Source: Rhodanobacteraceae bacterium ZG21-1 | GTDB taxonomy: Bacteria > Pseudomonadota > Gammaproteobacteria > Xanthomonadales > Rhodanobacteraceae | Reading direction: 5' to 3' | Assembly (NCBI GenBank): GCA_021390615.1 | Contig: JAJEJU010000024.1 | Location: 62,001-126,000, forward strand | Length of the DNA stretch: 64,000 bases | In this document: positions 51,038-60,096 of the stretch, piece by piece | Layout of the letters: the number at the start of each line of letters is the position of its first letter | Position numbering within the stretch: position 1 is the stretch's first letter | Translations under genes and position numbers: made by a program | Notes under the pieces: model-generated | What the model was told of the DNA's origin: nothing | The model's input: only the letters and a program-made list of their open reading frames with translations | Databases searched by the model: none

Positions 51038-52333
51038 GTGATCGAGGACAACGCCGAAGCTGTGAGCTACGGCCTGCCGCTTGCTCAGGCGAATGCCGCG
51101 GCGGCGGGCGGTGTGCGCCGGGTCGGCTGGCTGTTCATCGCGCTGTACGGCATGGCTTATACGGGCCTGTGGATGGCGCTGCTGCCGCCGATCCTGATGG
51201 GCCTGGCCATGCGCGTGCGCGAGCTTGCCCCGGCGCATGCGACCGGCAGCCTGTCGCTGGTGGTGGGCGTGGGCGCGCTGATGGCGCTGCTCGGCAACCC
51301 TTTGTTCGGCCGCCTGTCGGATCGCACGACGTCGCGCTTGGGCATGCGCCGTCCCTGGCTGATCGTCGGTGCCCTGGGCGGGGCGGTCGGACTGGCGATC
51401 ATCGCAACGGCCGCGTCGGTTGCGCAGCTGCTGCTGGGCTGGTGCGTCACGCAGCTGGCCTACAACGCCGAGCTGGCGGCGCTGGCGGCGATCCTGGCCG
51501 ACCAGGTGCCGGCGCCACAGCGCGGCACCGTGTCGGGCATCGTGGGCATCAGCCTGCCGGTGGGCATGATCGGCGGTACTTACCTGGTGCAGGCGCTCGC
51601 GAATTCCACGCTCGCCATTTTTCTCGCGCCCGCCGGCTTGGCCCTGGCGGCTGCGTTCGTGCTGACATGGGCGCTGCCCGATCGCCGATTGGCTGCGACG
51701 CAGTCATGGCGCTACGGGTGGCGCGAGCTTCTTGGCGGCTACTGGATCAATCCGCTGCGCTTCCCCGATTTCGCCTGGACCTGGGGCAGCCGTTTCCTGC
51801 TCTTCGCCGGCATCGCGGTGTTGCTGACGTATCAGGGCTTCTACCTGATCCACCAGCTGGGCTGTGCGCCGGCTGAGGTGCCGCACCGGATCTTCCTGTC
51901 GACCTTGGTGCAATCGAGTGCGGTGGCGATCTTCAGCGCCGCGGGCGGAGGCTGGTCGGATGCCGTGGGGCGGCGCAAGGTTTTTGTAAGCGGTGCCGCC
52001 TTGGTCTATGCGCTCGCCATGCTGGTGATCGCCTTCGCCACTACGTATCCCTGGTTTCTCGCCGGCATGGCGATCACCGGCGCTGCACAGGGCGTGTATC
52101 TCGCTGTCGACGGGGCGCTGGTGACCGAAGTGTTGCCGGAACGCGAGACTCATGCTGCCGGGAATCTGGGCGTCTTCAATATCGCCAATGTCATGCCGCA
52201 GTCGCTGATGCCGGCCATCGCGCCAGGCATCCTGCTGGCAAGCGGAGACAGCTACACGGTGTTGTTCGCGGTGGCGGCGATCCTCGTCGCCTTGAGCGCC
52301 TGGGCCATCCTGCCTGTGCGCGGCGTGCGCTGA
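51038..52333 (+). CDS. MFS sugar transporter
   Basis: A 431-residue integral membrane protein with about 12 predicted helices. The motif between helices 2 and 3, G-R-L-S-D-R-T-T-S-R-L-G-M-R-R-P, matches the conserved MFS loop, and a related loop G-W-S-D-A-V-G-R-R-K follows helix 8. Such transporters in TonB/GH loci move mono- or disaccharides across the inner membrane. The GTG start at 51038 is the first in-frame option; GGAG lies 12 bp upstream, rather far, and no nearby ATG is better. It follows lacI by 70 bp on the same strand and may be co-transcribed with it. Confidence 0.9.
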   Translation: MIEDNAEAVSYGLPLAQANAAAAGGVRRVGWLFIALYGMAYTGLWMALLPPILMGLAMRVRELAPAHATGSLSLVVGVGALMALLGNPLFGRLSDRTTSRLGMRRPWLIVGALGGAVGLAIIATAASVAQLLLGWCVTQLAYNAELAALAAILADQVPAPQRGTVSGIVGISLPVGMIGGTYLVQALANSTLAIFLAPAGLALAAAFVLTWALPDRRLAATQSWRYGWRELLGGYWINPLRFPDFAWTWGSRFLLFAGIAVLLTYQGFYLIHQLGCAPAEVPHRIFLSTLVQSSAVAIFSAAGGGWSDAVGRRKVFVSGAALVYALAMLVIAFATTYPWFLAGMAITGAAQGVYLAVDGALVTEVLPERETHAAGNLGVFNIANVMPQSLMPAIAPGILLASGDSYTVLFAVAAILVALSAWAILPVRGVR

Positions 52334-52580
52334 AACCGACTTCCGCCGTTCGGCGACCCCATCATCCCGGCGAAGCAGCAGAACGTTTGCCGCATCGTCT
52401 ATCGATGTCCGGCACGGGCCTGGCTTGCCGAAGCACCACGGCAGCGCAGGGCAAGGCTGGTTCTGCCTGCACGCTGCCTGCGGCGAAGAAGCCTGCGGCA
52501 TCGGAAGAACATTCGGCTCGCCTCCGCACCGCGCCCGTGATGGCTTGAAAAATGCCTGGAAAGATCGCCGTCACAGAAAA

Positions 52581-52617
52581 TGCCAGCGCTGGTATTTTCA
52601 TATTGACAGCGCTTGTA
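52581..52617 (+). promoter_or_regulatory. Paired LacI-type operators in the GH64 promoter
   Basis: tgccagcgctggta (52581-52594) and tgacagcgcttgta (52604-52617) are separated by 23 bp centre to centre. The second overlaps TTGACA (52603-52608), a perfect -35, with TAGCTT (52626-52631) at the -10 position. This repeats the design upstream of the TonB receptor gene almost base for base. Confidence 0.82.
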
Positions 52618-52754
52618 CTCCTGACTAGCTTGCGGCGTCACAACAAGCAGAAGTCCCTGTGGCGACTGTCCCCTGCGGCTGCATCGAGCGGCGCCGCGAG
52701 ATCGCCCGTTCCCATCGTTCGGCCTTGATTTCATCCATGCGAAGGAGACAGTCC

Positions 52755-54488
52755 ATGCAAAAGAACAGTGGATCGACGACCTGGTCCGCGCTGACCTTGA
52801 GCTCGTTGGGTACGGTGATCTGTGCGGTGCTCTCGACCGGCGCGTTGACCATCCTGCCCTTGCAATCGGTGCATGCGCAGGCGGCGTGTGCGGCCGCCTG
52901 GAGCGCTTCCGCCGTCTACACGCAAGGCCAGGTAGCCAGCGAGAACGGCATCAACTACGGCGCCAACTGGTGGACCCAGGGCAACGACCCTGCCAGCAAC
53001 AATGGCGGTGCCGGCAGCGGCCAGCCCTGGACGTCGCAGGGCAGCTGCGGTGGCTCGTCGGGTTCCACTTCCACGCCCGCGGAGAGCTACGGCGCGAATG
53101 CCGAGGCAGGCGGCGCGGTGCAGTTCTATGCCGATGGCGGCACCTGGGCCGATCTCCATTACACCCTTGCCGGCGGCAGCCAGCTCAACGTCACCATGAG
53201 CAACAGCGGCACCGACAACAACTATGTGGTGTCCGGTCTCAGCAGCGGCGAACAGGTGAGCTACTGGTTCACCATCGGCCAGAGCGACGGGTCGGCCGTG
53301 AATACGCCTGCGCAGACGCTCACCTACACGGCGCCAGGATCGGGGTCGGGTTCGCCGCCGTCCAATCCCGGATTCCCGAGCGCCGGCACCACCTTCAATC
53401 TGGTCAACAGCACCAACGGCGCCTATCCGGACAGCCAGGTCTACTGGACCATGGTGGGACAGAATCCGGCCAGCCCCGGCACCTTCGTGCACGTCGATTG
53501 CTCCGGCAATCTGATTCCCATGGCGCCGGGCGACAACGGCGCGCTGAGCAAGAATGGGCAGAACTACGCCAACTATTCGATTCCGTTCTCGCAGTGCAAG
53601 TCGTTCACCGTGCCGCAGATTCTCTCCGCGCGCATCTATCTGAGCGTGGGCAGCCCGATGTACATCCAGGCCGTAGGCAATCCGGTATACGGCTATACCG
53701 GGCCGAACATCGACAACCCCAGCGATCCCAATCTCGATGTGACCTTCGACTTCGTCGAGGTGAACATCAACGCCACCAATTTCTACGGCAACACCACACG
53801 CGTGGACCAGTTCGGCATGCCGCTTCGCCTGGAGCTGCAGGACACCAGCGGCTACGACCAGACCGTGGGCGAAACCGAAACGCGCGCGGCGCTGTTCCAG
53901 GAGTTCGTGGCGCAGGTGCCGCAGCCCTTCCAGTCGCTGGCTCAGGTGCAGGCGCCTTATCGCATCCTGGCACCGGCGCACGGCAGCTTCGGCGCCGGCG
54001 GCGCGCAGGCCAATTATCTGGACAGCTATATCCAGTCGATCTGGAATCAATACCGCAGCCAGTCGCTGGTGTTCTCCGATGCCCAGGGCACCTTCACCGG
54101 CAACGTGGTCGGCAACCAGTTCGTGTTTACCGACGGGCAGGGCACGTACTACATCAACAATGTGCCCACCACGCAGGAAGTGCTGCTGGGCAATGGCGTG
54201 TTCAATGACGCCAGCAACGCTGCCGCAGGCGTCGCCACGGCCAAGCAGCTGCAGATCCAGGCGCAGCTGGATGCTGCGTTGAATCGTCATGTGGCCGAGA
54301 ACGCCGGCGAATGGAACACCTCCGGGGACTTCTACGGCGCCAGCCCGACTAATGCGTATTCCGCGTTCTGGCATGCGCACAGCATCAACGGGCTTACTTA
54401 TGGTTTTCCGTATGACGATGTGCGCGGCTTCAGCTCTTCCCTGATCGGCACCAATCCCACCGTGGCTACCATCACGGTGAGCTGGTAA
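52755..54488 (+). CDS. Secreted GH64 endo-beta-1,3-glucanase with two carbohydrate-binding modules
   Basis: A 577-residue exoenzyme. After a signal peptide (to about residue 42, V-H-A-Q) comes a CBM5/12-type module (AWSASAVYTQGQVASENGIN, W-W-T-Q-G-N-D-P), then a CBM56-like beta-1,3-glucan-binding module at about 108-198 (W-A-D-L-H-Y, V-S-Y-W-F-T-I). The GH64 domain spans about 212-577. Glu335 (F-D-F-V-E) and Asp351 (R-V-D-Q-F-G-M-P-L) are 16 residues apart, the spacing of the catalytic Glu154/Asp170 pair described for the family's laminaripentaose-producing glucanase. The predicted reaction is release of oligosaccharides from laminarin-like or fungal-wall beta-1,3-glucan. GAAGGAGA precedes ATG 52755. 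Its promoter holds paired LacI-type operators. Confidence 0.9.
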   Translation: MQKNSGSTTWSALTLSSLGTVICAVLSTGALTILPLQSVHAQAACAAAWSASAVYTQGQVASENGINYGANWWTQGNDPASNNGGAGSGQPWTSQGSCGGSSGSTSTPAESYGANAEAGGAVQFYADGGTWADLHYTLAGGSQLNVTMSNSGTDNNYVVSGLSSGEQVSYWFTIGQSDGSAVNTPAQTLTYTAPGSGSGSPPSNPGFPSAGTTFNLVNSTNGAYPDSQVYWTMVGQNPASPGTFVHVDCSGNLIPMAPGDNGALSKNGQNYANYSIPFSQCKSFTVPQILSARIYLSVGSPMYIQAVGNPVYGYTGPNIDNPSDPNLDVTFDFVEVNINATNFYGNTTRVDQFGMPLRLELQDTSGYDQTVGETETRAALFQEFVAQVPQPFQSLAQVQAPYRILAPAHGSFGAGGAQANYLDSYIQSIWNQYRSQSLVFSDAQGTFTGNVVGNQFVFTDGQGTYYINNVPTTQEVLLGNGVFNDASNAAAGVATAKQLQIQAQLDAALNRHVAENAGEWNTSGDFYGASPTNAYSAFWHAHSINGLTYGFPYDDVRGFSSSLIGTNPTVATITVSW

Positions 54489-54504
54489 CGCAAAGAGCGT
54501 TCAA

Positions 54505-54594
54505 GAAGGCTTCGTGCAGTCAAGCCTTCGAGGTCGAAGCCGGCTCTAAATGCGCGCAACTTCGGCCCTATCAATGGATGGATAGGGCCGAAGT
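54505..54594 (+). terminator. Tandem hairpins after the GH64 gene
   Basis: The first hairpin, GAAGGCTT / AAGCCTTC (54505-54529), starts 17 bp after the stop. The second is a 14-bp perfect stem (54559-54572 with 54581-54594, TTCGGCCCTATC / GATAGGGCCGAA core) and an 8-nt loop. Neither has a T-run, yet together they probably end or protect the transcript. Confidence 0.55.
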
Positions 54595-55129
54595 CGGATC
54601 GGTGAGGCTTGACTGCCATCCGGCGCCGTTTCATGGACTTGTGGGGCCGATGGGCTCGTTGGCGATCGGCGCGTCTTTCAATGAAAGGCCGCGACAGCTC
54701 TTCAGGAAATCGTTGAGATTCGCGCGGCTTGATAATCGCCTCATTTGCAGGGGATTGCTGCCGTCATTCATTCGTGGTCATGGCGTCGAGGCTGGATCAT
54801 TATCGACGTATCATTAATCGGCTTGCTTTATACAAAGCATATCCAGTGATGAATGCCGCGTTTTGAAGAAGCCTTCATGACAGTGGCGGATAACTGCACT
54901 TGACTCACGGTTTAAGCCTTTTTTCGTGCCTAGCATCTTTTTCGGCATCTTGTATATCTCAGGATTTGCTTGGTGAAGAGTGACCAACAATTCGAGCTTC
55001 CCTGAGACGAGATGCCAATGATGTTCGATGGTGACGTGCGTTAAAAAGTCCCTCTCGAGGATGTCTTGGCCGGCTTCGCCATTTGCAGGCCAGACATTCA
55101 ACTTTTCGCGCTATCCGGAGCACTCTCAC
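54595..55129. other. Intergenic region, comparatively AT-rich
   Basis: No gene I can support. The part at 54720-55100 is visibly less GC-rich than its surroundings; a 95-residue frame on the - strand (54814-55101) has fairly natural composition but no ribosome binding site or recognisable motif. The promoter of the following secreted-protein gene is expected here. Confidence 0.35.
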
Positions 55130-56176
55130 ATGAAAATGCACGAGGTTAGATTGATTCGAAAAATTGGACGCATGCTTGTCGGGGTTTCGTCGATAAGCCT
55201 AATGGCTTTCATGGGCATGATGTTCATATTTAAGGTGCCGGCAACGGAATCGGCCCCATTGCACCCCTCGCTGACGACCGTGGCATCGCTGAAGGAGGAC
55301 ATGCGGCCTCGTGGCGTGCCGGTCGACTATCTGATCACGCCTAATGGATATTTTTCCGCCGACTGCGTCCAGGTCGCCCATGCGCACGAAACCCTGTTGT
55401 CGGATGGAAGCATTCGTCAGGCAGATGGTACGATCCGGGCGTCGGCTCGATGTGGCCGTCCGCATTACGACTTTCACGGCAATCGCATCGAGCCTGCAGG
55501 CGCCAGGCCGTCACTGGCAAGCTTCAGCGAATCTTCGGTCAGGCTGCCGTCGTATACCGGCTGGATAGAAAGCGTCAGTTACAATAACGGCAGCAACGTT
55601 GGTCGCCTGCGAGCCACCTGGAACGTGCCCTCCGCCCCTGCCAATGTTTCCGGCCAGACGGTGTTTTTCTTCCCGGGCCTGGAGCAGTTGCCGAATGTGC
55701 AGTCGATTCTTCAGCCGGTGCTTGGCTGGAATGGTTTCGGCGACAACTCCTGGACCATTGCAAGCTGGAACTGCTGCGTGAACGGCACGACTACGCATAC
55801 GGATCCGGTTGGCGTGTCTCCGGGTGACCAGATCATCGGCGACGAGTATTCGCTGTGCGGTGTCGGCGTCTATGACTGCGGGTCTTGGTCGATCGTCACC
55901 CAGGATGCGAGCAACGGCCAGAGCGTGACGCTGAATACGACGCCCAATGGTGAGCTGCAATGGGTGTTTGGCGGAGTGTTGGAGGTCTACGGCATCGCCA
56001 GCTGCGACCAATTTCCCTCCCAGGGCGTGACCCAGTTTTATGGCGTTACCGTGTGGGATACCAATGGCAACGTGCTCTCGCCGCCCTGGCAGGGGAATTT
56101 CGCCGGATCGTCCATCTCGCCTCAATGCGGCTACAACTTGGGCGCTGACACCAGCGATACGTATATGTACTACTGA
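55130..56176 (+). CDS. Secreted beta-sandwich protein, possibly peptidase G1-like
   Basis: A 348-residue exported or membrane-anchored protein. One N-terminal hydrophobic segment (SISLMAFMGMMFIFKVPA) serves as signal or anchor. The C-terminal 200 residues read as a disulfide-bonded beta-sandwich: ATWNVPS, G-Q-T-V-F-F-F-P-G-L-E, SILQPVLGW, WTIASWNCC, V-S-P-G-D-Q-I-I-G. This order of motifs loosely resembles eqolisin (peptidase G1) proteins, where a TWTVP strand, an I-L-Q glutamine and a Y/W-E-W segment occur in the same order, but the catalytic glutamate of that family is not evident, so activity is uncertain. GGAG precedes ATG 55130; a strong terminator follows. No operator of the adjacent glucan regulon is present. 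Confidence 0.7.
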   Translation: MKMHEVRLIRKIGRMLVGVSSISLMAFMGMMFIFKVPATESAPLHPSLTTVASLKEDMRPRGVPVDYLITPNGYFSADCVQVAHAHETLLSDGSIRQADGTIRASARCGRPHYDFHGNRIEPAGARPSLASFSESSVRLPSYTGWIESVSYNNGSNVGRLRATWNVPSAPANVSGQTVFFFPGLEQLPNVQSILQPVLGWNGFGDNSWTIASWNCCVNGTTTHTDPVGVSPGDQIIGDEYSLCGVGVYDCGSWSIVTQDASNGQSVTLNTTPNGELQWVFGGVLEVYGIASCDQFPSQGVTQFYGVTVWDTNGNVLSPPWQGNFAGSSISPQCGYNLGADTSDTYMYY

Positions 56177-56210
56177 TCTTCCAGCAAGACTTTGCTTGTC
56201 GGTCGACACC

Positions 56211-56240
56211 AGCAAAGCCCCGGTCGCCCGGGGCTTTGCT
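56211..56240 (+). terminator. Strong hairpin terminator
   Basis: A 13-bp perfect stem (AGCAAAGCCCCGG / CCGGGGCTTTGCT) with a TCGC loop starts 34 bp after the stop of the secreted-protein gene, and the 3' arm ends in GCTTT. This is the clearest intrinsic terminator in the window. Confidence 0.85.
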
Positions 56241-56764
56241 TTGAACGGATAGATTGAAGGACCTGATCGCAGAAATGGCATGGCCAGCGCAGAGGCGTGA
56301 AGCGACGCACTTCTCGTCCAAGTTCACGCGCTTCCTTGCCTCGTCACGTGAATGCGTTGGCCTGTCCCGCGCGGTGCGGTACGCGTCACCGCCGGGCTGG
56401 GTGGTTCGAGATGCCGAAGTCATCACAGCGCTGGCCATGCTGGCCAAGGCCAAGCCCGGTCGTGGTTTGACAGGCGTTGTCAGGTTCTTGGCACAGCCCA
56501 TCCGCAATGGAACTACGAGCGCATCTACCGGGTGTATTGTGAAATGAAATTCCATTGGCGCCGGATCGCGACGCGGCGCCAGGCCAAGCGTGAGCGCACG
56601 CTTGGCCACGTACTGACACCCCGGGCATGATGCAGTCGGCCGACTTCATGCAGGATGCCCTGACCGGCAGACGCCTATTTCGCGCCCTCCATAGGATGGA
56701 CGACTTCGTCGCGAGGCCGTGCATATCGAGATCGGCGCTTTCCGTTGCATACGGGGCCGCTCGC
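56241..56764. other. Intergenic region between convergent genes
   Basis: A 524-bp stretch with no supportable gene on either strand. Open frames here lack ribosome binding sites and conserved-looking segments. Confidence 0.4.
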
Positions 56765-58264
56765 TTACCTGACAGGGGGCTGCTCGACCATGCGGTTCAC
56801 GGAAAATGGCGGCAATGTGAAGCTGCGGCCTTGATAGGCATGCCCGGCATGCGTCAAACCCTTGTTCGAAGTGACCATCGTCGTCAATGAAGAGGCGTAG
56901 ACGCTTTCCATGGTTCCCTGCTCCATGCCGGGATAGTGCAGCGTCACGGCTTGCGATGAGAGGTTGAGCAGCAGCCACTGCTTGATTCCTCCGGTGAGGG
57001 CAACGCCGGTCACCGCAGGATAGGCTGGGGCCGATTTCGGGTGAACCATCGGTGCCTCGGGAAATGCCAGCGGCGACACGGCTTTCGCCTGCTTCAAGGC
57101 TGATCCGAACAAGGCATAGGCCTGGCCCGTCGCGGTCAAATCACCGAAGCTTCCATGGAAGGTCATGCTCTTGCTTTGGCACGCATTCCAATACGACGAG
57201 GTGTTCTGGAACATCAAGGAACTGGTGCTGCCGGTGACGTTGTAAAGCTCGATTTGCTCGATCGATGCGGTGGAGAGGAACTGCACGGCCATCTGTGCCT
57301 GGTAGAGCCCTTCGAGCCATGTGCCGGTGAGGCTGGCCTTGGAGGTGCAATCCTGCAGTCCGCCGAACTCGGTGATCCAGATGTGCAGCTTTGCCTTCTC
57401 TATCGGACGCACTTCGCCGGAGACGATCTTTGCCCAGTCGGTGAACACGTTCCCAAGCGCGGCATCCGGGGCGGTGCCATCCCAGATTCCGCCGTCGATG
57501 ATGTTGTCGTAGCGATGAAGCGTGACGGCATCCACGTTGCGGATCTTGCCGATCACGGCGTCGTTCCAGTGCTGCGTGCGTGCATCGCCCGAAGAGGGAA
57601 TCGAGCCGACCGCCGCAATGCGTGCATGAGGGTAGGTCTGCTTCAAGCTTGCGGCCCAGGTTTCCATTTCCGCGGCATAGTCGGTCGCCGTGGGGAATGC
57701 CTGGTCGTGGTCCGGGGAACTCCAGAAAAATTCGTTGCCGAGCTCGAGGTCGGCCACGGGCAGGGTCATGCCGCGTGCGGCATCCAGCATGCGCAGCTGA
57801 TTCGAGATGCCTTGCGACAGGTTGGCCGGGCGCAGGATGGCGTTGTCCAAGGTCATTACGTTGAGGTTATAGATCGGATAGGTGCCGGTGGCGCGCGTCA
57901 GATCGAGGAGCGCACCCAGGCTGTCCTGGGTCTTGCTGGCCTTGCCGAGCGGGTAGACGGTTCCGTTCTGCCAGTCCCAGTAGTTGCCGACGTCGCCGCC
58001 TGGGAAGCGGACCGTCTGGATGCCTACTGCCTTGATGGCTCGAAGCAGCGCGGGGTCGGTCCATCCGAGCACGGGCGGGCTCATATAGCTGTTCTCGATA
58101 TTGACCCCGAAGAAGTGCGGCGAAATCGCGTGGGGCGGCGAGAGGCTCTTGGGCAGTCCGGCGCCCTGGGCGATGCTTGCCGCGCAGATGCAACCATAGG
58201 CACACGCGGCGGCAAGCGTACGGGAGACTGCGGGGAATCGACGTCTACGGTGCTTGCGGTCCAT
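56765..58264 (-). CDS. Secreted clan GH-A glycoside hydrolase
   Basis: A 499-residue exported enzyme with a signal peptide at the N-terminus (basic start, then TLAAACAYGCICAASIAQGA). A (beta/alpha)8 barrel follows: TVRFPGGDVGNYWDW on an early strand, the acid/base site L-E-L-G-N177-E178-F-F at strand 4, and the nucleophile W-I-T-E299-F-G at strand 7, the layout of clan GH-A. A C-terminal beta domain (from about 380) completes it. The strand-1 and strand-2 motifs recall GH39/GH51/GH79-type enzymes; I cannot fix the family or substrate. The start at 58264 has GGAGGAAAG before it; the upstream extension is unconvincing. Its neighbours suggest work on a glucan or plant-wall glycan, but no LacI operator precedes it. 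Confidence 0.85.
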   Translation of the reverse strand: MDRKHRRRRFPAVSRTLAAACAYGCICAASIAQGAGLPKSLSPPHAISPHFFGVNIENSYMSPPVLGWTDPALLRAIKAVGIQTVRFPGGDVGNYWDWQNGTVYPLGKASKTQDSLGALLDLTRATGTYPIYNLNVMTLDNAILRPANLSQGISNQLRMLDAARGMTLPVADLELGNEFFWSSPDHDQAFPTATDYAAEMETWAASLKQTYPHARIAAVGSIPSSGDARTQHWNDAVIGKIRNVDAVTLHRYDNIIDGGIWDGTAPDAALGNVFTDWAKIVSGEVRPIEKAKLHIWITEFGGLQDCTSKASLTGTWLEGLYQAQMAVQFLSTASIEQIELYNVTGSTSSLMFQNTSSYWNACQSKSMTFHGSFGDLTATGQAYALFGSALKQAKAVSPLAFPEAPMVHPKSAPAYPAVTGVALTGGIKQWLLLNLSSQAVTLHYPGMEQGTMESVYASSLTTMVTSNKGLTHAGHAYQGRSFTLPPFSVNRMVEQPPVR

Positions 58265-58776
58265 GGCTTTCCTCCGTTGATATGGCCAGGCAAAAACCGA
58301 CGCTATCTTCATGCCACCCTGCCGAGACGGGACGATGACGCCAGACATGCCGCTGCCATCGCAGGACATCGTCCAGCCGCCGGGGCGGTCGTGGCGACAA
58401 GAACGACGGGAGAAACGGCGGCGTTGACCTTCATGGGCGGAATGGGTCAGCCGGCGTTAGGTGTTGCATGAAGCGAGGCAAGGCAAGATGGTGGCCTTAG
58501 TCGGTTCGCGCTGTGCATGGCCGTCGTCGTTCGGCAGGGTGTCGAGTTCCATCCGGCATCGCGGGGATTCGAGGCTGGCCCTGGTCATCGGTTCGGCCCT
58601 GTTCGCTGCAACAGCAAGGTAGCCGCGCGATCCCAAAGCTAGGTGGCGGACTGCGTTGTTCGTGCCAGGTGACTGCGTAGATTCGCTGCAATGGCATTGG
58701 GCTGGTTTCGATGAAAAATCGGCGAGACTCGGGCGAAAATCAATATCCGGCCTCATGCTTCGACGAGGATAGACCC
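58265..58776. other. Divergent promoter region
   Basis: A 512-bp gap between the GH-A gene and the cysteine hydrolase gene, which point away from each other. No gene and no copy of the LacI-type palindrome is seen. The ribosome binding site of the + strand gene (GAGGATAG) is at about 58765-58772. Confidence 0.4.
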
Positions 58777-59454
58777 ATGATCTTCAAACTATGCGGCGCG
58801 CTCGTGGTTTCGCTGATCTTCTGCGTGGGGTTTCCGCGGGCCTGTGCGGCGCAGGAGTCGGACGTGCCGAGTGGGATCCAGGCCGGCGCCTGCTGCGGAA
58901 AGCTGAGTGCTGAGGGCGAGCACATCCTGCAACTGCTCAACCAAAGTCGCGTGGAGGAGCTGTGGCTCAGTGGCCGACACATCGACTGGGAAACGGGCGA
59001 GCCGGACAGGCCGATCGGCTACGTCGGCCCCGAGACCAAGACGCATTGCAGTGCTTATGTAGCGGCCATGGCCAAGCGTCTTGGCGTCTATGTGCTTCGT
59101 CCGCCGCAGCACGCGCAAGAGCTTCTCGCCAATGCGCAGACGGCTTGGTTCGGCAGTGCGCAGGGCGCGGCATCCGGCTGGTATGAGGTTCGGACGCCGC
59201 GAGAGGCGCAAAGCCTCGCCAATGCCGGAAAGCTGGTAGTGGCGTCATTCCAGGCTGCCAATCCGCACCGACCCGGTCATATCGGTATCGTGCGGCCGGA
59301 TGCGCGGCGTACGTTGAATGAGATCAGGACCGATGGCGTATGGATGACCCAAGCCGGCGAGACGAACTATTTGCGCGTTTCGGAGCGCGTGGCATTTGCC
59401 CATCATCCGGGTGCCTGGCCTGATGGGGTGCGCTATTTCGCGCACGATTTGTAG
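58777..59454 (+). CDS. Secreted CHAP/NlpC-like cysteine hydrolase
   Basis: A 225-residue protein with a Sec signal peptide (GALVVSLIFCVGFPRACAAQ). The mature part has T-H-C91-S-A-Y-V-A-A-M-A-K, a cysteine at the head of a helix, and R-P-G-H168-I-G-I-V, a histidine at the start of a strand, the Cys/His arrangement of papain-like CHAP and NlpC/P60 peptidoglycan hydrolases. Between them lies an unusual insert of about 60 residues (HAQELLANAQTAWF...SGWYEVRTPREAQ). Likely a cell-wall amidase or endopeptidase acting in the periplasm or outside the cell. A Cys pair (C39-C40) near the mature N-terminus might form a disulfide. GAGGATAG precedes the ATG. No immunity-like neighbour is evident. Confidence 0.75.
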   Translation: MIFKLCGALVVSLIFCVGFPRACAAQESDVPSGIQAGACCGKLSAEGEHILQLLNQSRVEELWLSGRHIDWETGEPDRPIGYVGPETKTHCSAYVAAMAKRLGVYVLRPPQHAQELLANAQTAWFGSAQGAASGWYEVRTPREAQSLANAGKLVVASFQAANPHRPGHIGIVRPDARRTLNEIRTDGVWMTQAGETNYLRVSERVAFAHHPGAWPDGVRYFAHDL

Positions 59455-60096
59455 TTCGAGCCGAAGGATGCCGGGATCATGCATCGGCTGACGACGAGGG
59501 TGCGTGTTGTCGAGCATCGCTCGATGCTGGGCCAATACGGTTCGGGATTTTTATCCAGGCATGCGTCAGCCACTCAGCCTTGCTCGTTGCGCGATCGAGT
59601 TGCTGCGCCAGCTTGACCCGCCCAGGGGCGCAATGCCGGTTCAGGGAGCGCTCGCCCGGCGGTGCCATCGCGGCTTCTCTGGATCGTGCCCACCCTGCGC
59701 ACAGACAAGGTCGCGCATGTCGACAAAAATGCTGCTGCGCTTGAACTGGACCTTGCCGTCGAGGCATTGAAGCGTCTGGACGACGATCATGCCGTCGCCG
59801 ATCGTCGAGGCTGCGATCAGCGGACCATCGCGCCCTCGACGCGATTGATCTCGGCGCCGAGGAGGCGCGAGCTTGCTCGATGGGCGCGGCCTGTCGCTTC
59901 TTCCGCCGGGTGCGTAGGCTTTTGCGCGGCAGTATGACGAGCCCGTATTGCCGCTACTCTGATATCGGGCAACCAAGCAGGGAAGTCTGCGAAGGGTGAG
60001 CCGCGGGCTGGTGGTCAAGCAGCGTGGGCTGGGTGGCAGCAAGCCTTCGTTCGCACGCCGAGAGGCCTTCGCCGCATGGCGATCGCCTGGCGGAAA
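59455..60096. other. Gene-poor gap
   Basis: About 640 bp without a gene I can defend. A short - strand frame around 59650-59850 reads DGMIVVQTLQCLDGKVQFKR and looks more protein-like than its surroundings, so a decayed gene remnant is possible, but no full domain is visible. Confidence 0.3.
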
